DNA of 64,000 bases, taken from assembly GCF_000346465.2 (NCBI RefSeq), contig NC_034010.1, positions 14,671,248-14,735,247 on the forward strand, in the 5' to 3' direction. Numbering within the stretch: position 1 is the first letter of the stretch; each line of letters starts with the position of its first letter. This document shows, piece after piece, positions 56,523 through 64,000 of the stretch. The notes beneath the pieces are model-generated. The model searched no databases, was not told the DNA's origin, and worked only from the letters and a program-made list of their open reading frames with translations. Position numbers and translations under genes: made by a program. The DNA comes from Prunus persica (Eukaryota > Streptophyta > Magnoliopsida > Rosales > Rosaceae).

Positions 56523-56937
56523 AGGTTCGGCTTGCTGAGTGACAGACTCCTCCCTTGGGTCCTCAAGTCATTCTGTGCCAGCTTGAGGAGGGGCGGGAGC
56601 TTTGGTTATTGCAAGGGCCTCACTCCTATGTTGGCGATTAGTGGATTTAACTGCGTAAGCATAGCAGCTTCGGGCGCTGAGTTGGTCGCCGAGCACCGTG
56701 CCTGTGCCATTAGGCGTAGGGAACTTCAGCAGCAGCATATGTGTGGAAATAAAGGCCCTCATTTGGAGCCAAGGTTAGGCGTCCAAGGATGACGTTGTAA
56801 GCTGTGGGGCAGTCAATGATAAGGAAGAGGGTAGTGATTGTCACCCACTGGAGTGCGGCCCCAATAGATATAAGAAGATGAATGCTGCCAATGGGCTAGA
56901 CCACATCACCTGAGAAGCTCACAAAGGGTGTGATGCT

Positions 56938-57153
56938 TCAGTCGAGTAAGTGAGACAGGACCTGGAGCTCATTGAAAGCGTCAGCAAACATCACATTGAC
57001 CGAGCTGCCGGTGTCCACCAAGATACGCCAAACGTCCAAATTAGAAATGTCCGCATGGATAATGAGTGGTTCATCATGGGGGAGGATAACACCACGCTCC
57101 TCCTCCTCGCAGAAGGTAATGGGGGCCCAGCCCGACTTTTGGGTCTTCGGCAA
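56938..57153 (-). pseudogene. Aspartic protease of the third element
   Basis: VDTGSSVNVMFADAF is an intact active-site region (D-T-G). The frame is closed on both sides by stops, so it is separated from gag and RT. Confidence 0.85.
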
Positions 57154-57177
57154 GCGTCCCTGCTCGGTGCTGAAGAC

Positions 57178-59106
57178 CTAGTACGCATAGGTGGAGCGGA
57201 CATAATGTTTGATGGAGTTGTTGGAGGTGCCAACCAGGGTAGAACCACCACTGATGGTGGAGATCATGTTGATCTGTCGTTGGTGAGGGTTAGGCGGGGG
57301 TGGTAGGTTGTGCACATAGTTGTCCAGCTTTCCCTCACGGATGAGCCCTTCAATTATGTTGCGCAACGCAACACAAGATTCGGTGTCATGGCCGCTGAAT
57401 TGATGAAAGCGGCAGAAGACACCCGTGTTTGGCATAGGCTTGCCGAATGGTCTCCAGGGGGTGGCTTGGGGATGATAGGGGCTTCATGCACCAGGACGTT
57501 CTTATATGTGGTGTTGAGGGTGGTAAAAACCTAGAACCTGGTCCTAGGTGTGAAGGGAAGTAGGGCTCGATCAGTTGTCTTGGGAGGGTTGCCTCCACTA
57601 GATTGGTGGTGGTTGCCATGTCTGCCACGTTTGTTATTGCTGAAGGGATGCTGGTAGCTATCCTTCCGTTTTGGTTGTTGGGTACCCTGGGTACTTGGGG
57701 CGGGGGTAGAATGCTGAGATAGGGCTGAAGCAGGTACTAAAGCAGGTGGAGGATCGGCAAAAGTGTTAAGCGCCAGGTTGGCTGGGCCACGCTTGGAATT
57801 GAAATATTCAGCCTTGGCATGGACCGCTGCCTGCTTCATTAGCTCTGTATATGTGTTCCAACTGTTGCTATGAACCAGGTAGCGAAAGTTGGACTCGCGG
57901 AGGCCACTCTTGAAAGCCTCGAAGGCAGCGCGAACATTAGTCTCTGGGCAGCGGGAGTATTCGTTAATGAACTGGGCTGCATACTCCCGAAGGGGTTCGT
58001 CCTCAGCCTGCCGAAGCATATACAAGTCGTCGGCGGAGTATAAGAGATCAGTCTGGATCATAAAATGATCCAGGAAGGTCTGCTTAAGACTGTCCAATGA
58101 GTTGATGGTGCGGGGTGGAGCCTATAGAACCAGTTTAGGGCTGCGCCGCTGAGGCTGGAAGGAAAGAGAAGGCACATGCCTTCGTCAGTGAGGCCCTTGC
58201 ACCCAAGGGCAGACTGGAAGGAGTGGATATGGGTGAGAGGGTCCTCCGTGCCAATGTAGAAGGCGATGCGGAGCGACTGGATATCTTTCTCCTGGTGGTA
58301 GTGGAGGATACGTTCAGTAAAGGGCCCCGGTCGTGATTTTGCCCAGAGGGGTTGATGGCTACGATGTTGTTCGCTCTCCAAACGCTGGACCTTTTCAAAG
58401 AGAAGCCTCATGGTCAGGTTGGCATGAGGGAGAGTCTCGGGTGCCAAAGGCTTGTGGGGTGGGCAGACAGGGGCTGGGGAATGTTCCCTATCTTCCAATG
58501 CCTCAGTGTGGTAAGTTGGCCAGGCTTCGGAATTATAAAATTCCCAGCTATCCGAGTCCCCTACGCCCTCCTCGTCGGGTAACGGGCGGGCCCTGGTAAG
58601 GGGCCCAGGTGTGTCACCCGTGGGTCTTCGAGGTTAACAGGAATAGGGATCGCCTCTGGTTGACGGTCCGAGATGCGGTCCCTGCAATCTCTGTAGATCC
58701 TGACTGGTTCATGAGGCCGGTCCTTCGATGGGGGAATGCAAAGGAGTCGCGACTGGGTTAGCTCCGGATGAAGGTGGCCTTTACCCTTGCGGAGCCTAGA
58801 TTGGGCCGGGGCACTGTGGCTAGAATGTACTGGCTGGTTTGGTTGGGTATGCCCAACATTCTGGGTGAGGTCTTGTTGGGCATCATGGGTGTGAGTCCTC
58901 TCCCAATTCCGCTTTAGAGCACGATAGTCATGCTCTAGCTCAACATTCCTGCAATGAAGATGCTCATATTTCTTCGACATTTTAGTAATACTGTCGCGGA
59001 GGCGCTCCCCTTCTGCCTGGAGAGTGGCATCTCCCGAAGATTTCCTTCGGGAAGTACCATCGCGGGGGGTATGGTGCTGGGTATCGCAGCTATCCTCGGT
59101 CGGCAT
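57178..59106 (-). pseudogene. gag of the third element, frame-broken
   Basis: Three long frames follow each other. 59106-58561 has a coiled-coil-like N-terminus and basic linker. 58498-58058 has the gag core start (PLTHIHSFQSALGCKGLTDE, GAALNWFYRLHP). 58097-57531 has its end (LKQTFLDHF, QAEDEPLREYAAQF). 57435-57178 carries the FCRFHQFSGHDTESC knuckle. Single-base shifts separate them. Confidence 0.85.
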
Positions 59107-59217
59107 AGCAGAGTGTGGGGTGAAGAAGAGGTGACGGGGCCTGATGGGTGAAGGAGCCAGTTGGGCTGATAGAGAAAGAGGGGATTCTAGTGTCGCTTCC
59201 TACAGACAGCGCCAAAC

Positions 59218-59713
59218 TGTTGATGCTCAAAATGGCCCGGCCAATATTGAGTCCAACTTGGTGATGAGATGTGTGGGGTCTTCGGCAGTTTAGAAGGCTA
59301 AGGTCTTCGAAAAGGGTTGAACCTGCAGAAGACAAAATGGGAGAAGCGATCGTCAAGCTTTGGACACCGGTGTGGTGCCGGCCGAAAGCTCTCCGATGCT
59401 TAAGTTAGCTACAAGTGGTAACTTTGACAGAGTAACAGTAAAGGTGAGAAAGTGGTTACCCTTTTTACTTGGGTATTGTTCCCTATTTATAGGGAGGTCA
59501 AAGTAGGAGGTTTGCACAAAGTTTCAATGTGGGACTTTGTGCAAGTCGTCGTGGTGGCGACACGTGTCCTGGAGATTAGGTTTGGCAATTGCAAGTTTCG
59601 GCAGGTGTTTGGCACCTCGGAAGTGTGTCTTCCTTCGGCAGGGAAGAAGGCGTGGCTGCCTTGGTGCTAGTCGCTTTGATGTTGGGTCTGCTAGGTTCAC
59701 TATGGTGTAAACG
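59218..59713 (-). repeat. 5' LTR of the third element
   Basis: It ends GGTGTAAACG (terminal CA changed to CG) beside the AAAAT target duplication. On the minus strand the primer site begins 3 nt after it. Confidence 0.92.
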
Positions 59714-59718
59714 AAAAT

Positions 59719-60824
59719 CGATCGAAAACATGCCAGAAGATCATAGCTCCAATCGCAGCTAAACGAACCAGAGCTCCAAATCTTCAAAGCGAACCAGAGC
59801 TCCAGTTTCAAATCGCGTGTACTTTAAACATACAGGGGTAAAAAAGTCATTTACTTTGTAAGTTTTAAAGTTGGGCCAAGCTTTTTAAGAAGAAGGATAG
59901 CATTGTCTTTTCAGTTGTTATTTTAAGGTGGGCCAACGAATCTGGGCCTCCTCTTTGGCCTAATCCAAAACAACAATTCATTCTTAGGTATTAAAATCCA
60001 AACAAAAATACTCTCTGTCTCAAATACTAATTAGTAAAGATACTTATGTTTAATATCTAATTTTGCTTTTATATAAGGGTAAAGTGTCGTTTTGCCCCTT
60101 GAACTATAACGCATTTTGAACCTACCCCCCTGAATTATTTTGTTTGTCGATTTAGCACTTGTTAAAAATAGCCAATGTTGCACTCACTGTTAGTTTTTTG
60201 AGAATTTCATCCACATACATGTGAGGGGCACGTGCTTTCGAATTTTGAGGACATTTTTGTCATTTCAATCACTTTCCATCTCACCCACACCCATCTTCTT
60301 CATACCCACCCCTGCCCCAAATCGTTATGTTTTGGTTGTAGTGGTCCCCCCGCCCCCCCTTTTTTTTTCTTCTTTTTCTCTGCCAATTTTTTTTTTTTTC
60401 CTTCTATTCTTCCTCTTTGTTTCCTTATCTCCTCTCGTTGTTCAATTTTTTTTTTTTTTGTGACAATGAGCTTGAGCAGAGGGAGCAATGGAGGTCTTTG
60501 GTTGTTGGGTTTTCGCCTGCGGAGGAGGAGAGTACGGGTTTGGTTGCGAAAATGAAAACAATAAATGGAATTTGTTTTATTGTTTATTTTAAACAATAAA
60601 TGGAAATACAGAAGGAAGGACTATAATTCCCTCAACAAACAAATCACATGGGCCCCTAATCAATATTTAGACAGAAGTATAGATGAAATCTCAAGAAATC
60701 TAATGGTAAGTTCGATATTGACTATTTTAAACAAGAAAAAAAACTAAATCAACGGATGAAATAATTCAAGGGAGTAAATTCGAATTGCCTAATAATTAAG
60801 GGAGCAAAACGGCTAAAAATTCTT
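59719..60824. other. Intergenic DNA, possible diverged MITE, no gene
   Basis: GGGTAAAGTGTCGTTTTGCC near 60077 has the look of a MITE end (similar wording flanks many plant elements), and GGGAGCAAAACGGC near 60800 may be its far end. Homopolymer T runs lie at 60358-60460. Short frames here cannot be supported. Confidence 0.4.
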
Positions 60825-61344
60825 TATATAATACATACAAATGTCATTAGCAGCATGCAAAACGAAGATTTTATATGAGCATTATTCTTGACTTGATGCA
60901 TTTGCCCATGGATTTCTTCTAGCAACCAAATATCTATCTGATCATATCGTATCATATTTTATGAGACTATGATGCAGGCATGTAAAACGCGGCTTTGACC
61001 GTTGACCGAAGTACCAGAGACAAATTGTAAAGAAAAATAACCCCATGCGCATCAGAGTGAGACAAAAACGTAATGAGACAACCTCAAGACTCCAAGAACA
61101 CATAATTTTAACCACTAGGTGTACCGTAGGCACAAATGTACAGAAAAGGCCACCATTTCTCCTCCTATGCCATTATTTCCCCCGCAAAGCACACGAAATT
61201 ACCTTTTTTTATTTATTTATTGGAAGAAACTCATTGGCATGCAATTGGCCTTCTCGTCAATGATCACTTGGAAGAAACTCATTGGCATGTATCTATTAAG
61301 CTCCTGTCAGACGCGGCTTTGACCTCCAAGTCGTGACAATAGAA
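60825..61344 (+). promoter_or_regulatory. Upstream region of LRK10L copy C with W-boxes
   Basis: 60825-60977 is nearly identical to 34440-34605 upstream of gene A. Three W-box cores TTGACC lie at 60995-61000, 61002-61007 (a close pair) and 61319-61324. The segment ACGCGGCTTTGACC occurs twice (60987-61000 and 61311-61324). W-boxes bind WRKY factors in defence genes. Confidence 0.65.
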
Positions 61345-62206
61345 ATGCAGCAGCTGCTTGACCAAAGCACTTGCAGATTATGTGTTCTCGTTATAGCAAG
61401 TGTATTCTTGCTTGGTTTTAGTGCCTTGTTTCTCTATATTCCTTATGGTTTAGTGTGTATAACTGGTACATCAATTACGAAGAGCCATCGGAGCCCTGAG
61501 AGCCCTGATAAGCGCGTCCCGTCTGCCTGCGGTAACATCAACAACATAATCAGCCCCTTTCGAATAGCCAACGATACAAATCAAAGCAACTGCACGAACT
61601 GGGATTACTACTACTACAACCTCTATTGTGACAACAACCTCACAGTATTGACAATAAATCGGGGAAGATACTATGTGCAGGCAATCAACTATGACAACTT
61701 CACAATCCGAGTTGTAGATCCTGGCATTCGCAACAATGATTTCTCCTCCATCCCCCGTTATTCCCTTTCCATTTACAACTTAACTTCTCATCTTCGATTA
61801 GCATCCAGTACAACACCTATAACTTTCTTCAAGTGTGCAAAAGCAGTGAACTCGTCTGCGATGAGTACGTATAATTATGTCAAGCAAGGGACTATAACGG
61901 CATCAGATATGGAGGATGGGTGCAGAATAGAGTGGACGACTTTGATGAGTAAGTCGTTCTTGTACGAAACGGATAGAAACTTTTCTTATCATGACATACA
62001 TAACGCACTGGGGTATGGCTTTGAGCTTCAATTCCGCTTTCTCAAGACCAGCTACAAATTAGGTTTGTGAATTATTTGCTATATTCCAAGTCTACAATTT
62101 CTTACTCAAACTTTCTGAATTTCTCCAAATGTCACTTGTTTAAATCTATCATCTATGACTTTTTGTTACGCTTTATTTCTCATTTTCAATCATTTGTTTT
62201 GTTTAG

Positions 62207-62337
62207 TTTTATTTGAAATAAGGCGATACAGGGCTGAAAATGAGAAAGACATATGGAGAAAATATGTCAAATATTCTTTGAAAATAAAAATTCTAAAAAT
62301 TTTAAATAGTTTTATTACTTGTATTTTGTCTGCCTAA
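62207..62337 (+). other. Possible alternative terminal exon in intron 1 of copy C
   Basis: After the acceptor TTTGTTTAG, a frame in phase with exon 1 reads [18 protein letters not shown] and stays open to TAA at 62335-62337. It corresponds to 35879-35952 in gene A. Copy D has lost the acceptor (TTATG for TTTAG) and part of the exon. Confidence 0.5.
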
Positions 62338-62343
62338 TTTAAA

Positions 62344-62763
62344 TTCCCTTCTCTCTTCTTCCTCATATGATGTAGTTTGCTAATTAGTCTTAGTCAACCA
62401 TTAAGCAGAGAATATATATATATATATATATATCTGTGTTTCAAAATTTCAAACTTATTGTCAAGCCTTTGATTTTGGTCATTTTTTCTTGTATCTCTTG
62501 CAGATATTGACCTTTTGCTGACATTCGGTAAGAGTTTGCATATTCCTTTCCCTTCTCTCTTCTTCCTCATATGATGTAGTTTGCTAATTAGTCTTGGTCA
62601 ACCATTAAGCAGGATAGAGTTTATATATATATATATATATATATATCTGTGTTTCGAAATTTCAAATTTATTGTCAAGCCTTTGATTTTGGTCACTTTTT
62701 CTTGTATCTCTTGCAGGTATTAAACTTTTGCTGTCATACGGTAAGAGTTTGCATATTCCTTTA
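62344..62763 (+). repeat. Tandem duplication carrying the micro-exon of copy C
   Basis: A unit from TTCCCTTCTCTCTTCTTCC to GTTTGCATATTCCTT is present twice, 204 bp apart (62344-62547 and 62548-62763). Each copy holds an (AT)n tract, a branch/polypyrimidine region ending TCTCTTGCAG, and a 24-nt exon followed by GTAAGAG. Confidence 0.9.
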
Positions 62764-64000
62764 GTGCAGAATTGTAGTCAGTAGAAAAAACAAATGGAAG
62801 CAAAGAGTAAGGTTTTTAATATATTATATCCAATAAAGCATGTCATTTGTGATTCTTTTTGTGATGTTGCTTTGCAGGAGCATTTTTCCCAATAAGATCT
62901 ATATTTGGGTTTCCATTTCTGGCTGCTCTTCTAATCTACAAACAACGAAGAAGGCATTTGTCAATGTATAGCAACATAGAAGATTTCCTGCAAAGTGATA
63001 ACAACCTCAGTCCGATAAGGTACTCTTACTTAGATATTAAAAAGATGACCAGTAGATTCAATGAGAAGTTGGGTGAAGGAGGTTATGACTGTATTTAAAG
63101 GAAAGTTACACAGTGGTCGATTTGTAGCAGTTAAAATGTTGGAGAAGCCTAAAGCTAATGGACAAGATTTCATAAGTGAGGTAGCTACTATTGGGAGGAT
63201 TCACCATTTTAATATGGTTCAACTTGTTGGTTATTGTGTTGAGGGATCAAAGCGTGCCTTAATTTGTAACTTCATGCCAAATGGATCTCTTGATAAATAC
63301 ATTTATTGTAAAGAAGGAAGCAATCCTTTAAGTTGCATGAAAATGTATGAGATTTCTCTTGGAGTGGCTCAAGGTATCGAATATCTACATCAAGGTTGTG
63401 ACATGCAAATTCTACATTTTGACATCAAGCCTCACAATATTCTTTTGGATGAGAATTTCATCCCAAAAATTTCTGACTTCGGGCTTGCAAAGCTATATCC
63501 GGTAGGTAATACCATCGTCTCTTTGACGGCAGCAAGAGGAACAATGGGATACATGGCTCCTGAGTTGTTTTACAAAAATATTGGAGGTGTCTCATACAAA
63601 GCTGATGTATATAGTTTTGGAATGTTGTTGATGGAAATGGCAAGTAGAAGAAAGAATTTGAACGCATCCATAGAGAATTCAAGCCAAATTTATTTTCCTC
63701 GTTGGGTCTCAGACCAATTTTGCATGGGCAAAGAGTTTGAGATGGATGATGTTACAGAAGAGGAAAAGAAAATAATAAAAAAGATGATTATAACTGCTTT
63801 GTGGTGTATACAATTGAAGCCAAGCGATCGTCCTTCGATGAACAAAGTTATAGAGATGCTTGAGAGAGAGGTTGAATGCTTGCAGCTCCCTACCAAGCTT
63901 CTTTTATATCCACAACAAGAGATGCCCAGAGACAATCTTCATGGTAATTCGAACCCAATGTGTTCTAACACAGAGATAACATGTAATACTCTGTCAGCTA

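Larger units (their letters stand above)
52429..59713 (-). mobile_element. Third Tat-type Ty3-gypsy element (about 7.3 kb), with assembly gap
   Basis: LTRs of 495-496 bp (52429-52923, 59218-59713) start TGTTGATGCTC. A perfect target duplication AAAAT lies at 52424-52428 and 59714-59718. A polypurine tract (TTTGGGGGACTAC on the minus strand) borders the left LTR, and a primer site TGGCGCTGTCTGTAGG the right LTR. Order on the minus strand: gag, protease, RT, RNase H, archaeal-type RNase H, integrase. A 100-N gap hides part of the 3' integrase region. No antisense ORF is evident. Confidence 0.94.
61345..64000 (+). pseudogene. LRK10L copy C: intact ectodomain, frameshifted kinase, runs off the window
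   Basis: Exon 1 (61345-62062) encodes a hydrophobic N-terminus (CVLVIASVFLLGFSALFLYI) and the GUB_WAK-type ectodomain with the same Cys pattern as gene A. Two 24-nt micro-exons (62504-62527, 62717-62740) and exon 3 (from 62878) follow in phase. In the glycine-rich loop 2 nt are missing (GGTTATGACTG against GGTTATGGCTCTG), so translation stops at TAA 63096-63098. Beyond it the kinase frame is open to the window end, with [15 protein letters not shown] and APE, and it keeps the C-terminal tail ([14 protein letters not shown]) that gene A lost to its solo LTR. It could still make a membrane receptor without a kinase. Confidence 0.88.

Noticed and set aside
60221..60596. ORFs rich in Phe, Pro and Lys
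   Set aside because: They come from T runs and C runs in intergenic DNA; no conservation or signal was seen.
1..64000. tRNA genes, rRNA genes, organellar insertions
   Set aside because: No cloverleaf-like box A/box B pair or rRNA core was recognised when reading both strands; a covariance-model scan was not possible here.

Overview
The window looks like a repeat-rich stretch of a dicot nuclear genome. It has plant-only gene families (an LRK10L/Lr10-like receptor kinase cluster, a plant GH3 beta-glucan exohydrolase with GT-AG introns, a PRA1 fragment) packed among Ty3-gypsy and Ty1-copia LTR retrotransposons, MITEs, a LINE piece and a CACTA end. The style of the kinase cluster and of the Tat elements made me think of Rosaceae (apple or pear), but that is an inference from memory. 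A 100-base N gap at 53627-53726 shows it is a draft assembly. No tRNA, rRNA, CRISPR or prokaryotic feature was seen.

Layout. 1-4809: the 3' end of a chromovirus-type Ty3 element with a 2.6 kb LTR. 4810-7990: a decayed Athila-type Ty3 element on the minus strand. 8370-16998: a nine-exon GH3 exohydrolase gene on the minus strand. Its last exon is split at 8733-13609 by an intact Ty1-copia element whose two 360-bp LTRs look identical, so this insertion is very recent. 18211-31176: a Tat-lineage Ty3 element on the plus strand. It carries a 2636-bp solo LTR in its gag (19785-22420), a fused LTR-like block with a 503-bp tandem duplication, an antisense ORF, and a second solo LTR (30092-30924, minus) inside its own 3' LTR. 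31177-34430: a PRA1-like gene relic, AT-rich DNA and two MITE-like repeats.

34430-64000 is a tandem LRK10L cluster on the plus strand. Gene A (35044-37380) is the only copy that reads as intact: a wall-associated GUB_WAK-type ectodomain, a 24-nt micro-exon, a membrane segment and a non-RD kinase. Its stop codon is the first three bases of a solo LTR. Copies B (about 37880-41348) and D (about 41406-48430) are pseudogenes joined head to tail by unequal exchange. B carries two nested Mutator-like repeats and a further insertion. D is split by a second Tat element (41551-46873, minus strand). Copy C (61345 to the window end) keeps its ectodomain but has a 2-nt deletion in the glycine-rich loop and a duplicated micro-exon. 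Between D and C lie a dsRNA-binding-domain relic beside an LTR, a LINE fragment, a CACTA terminus, a Tat fragment and a third Tat-type Ty3 element (52429-59713, minus strand).

The most interesting non-gene signals are these. Both Tat elements (18211-31176 and 41551-46873) have an antisense transcription unit with a conserved TATA promoter between pol and the 3' LTR. The chromovirus LTR holds an array of hairpins with the same loop but different, self-complementary stems. A second hairpin-rich repeat lies between the convergent sense and antisense ORFs of the 41551 element. Coordinates of LTR ends, TSDs and exon borders were read by eye from the sequence; no alignment or database search was run.
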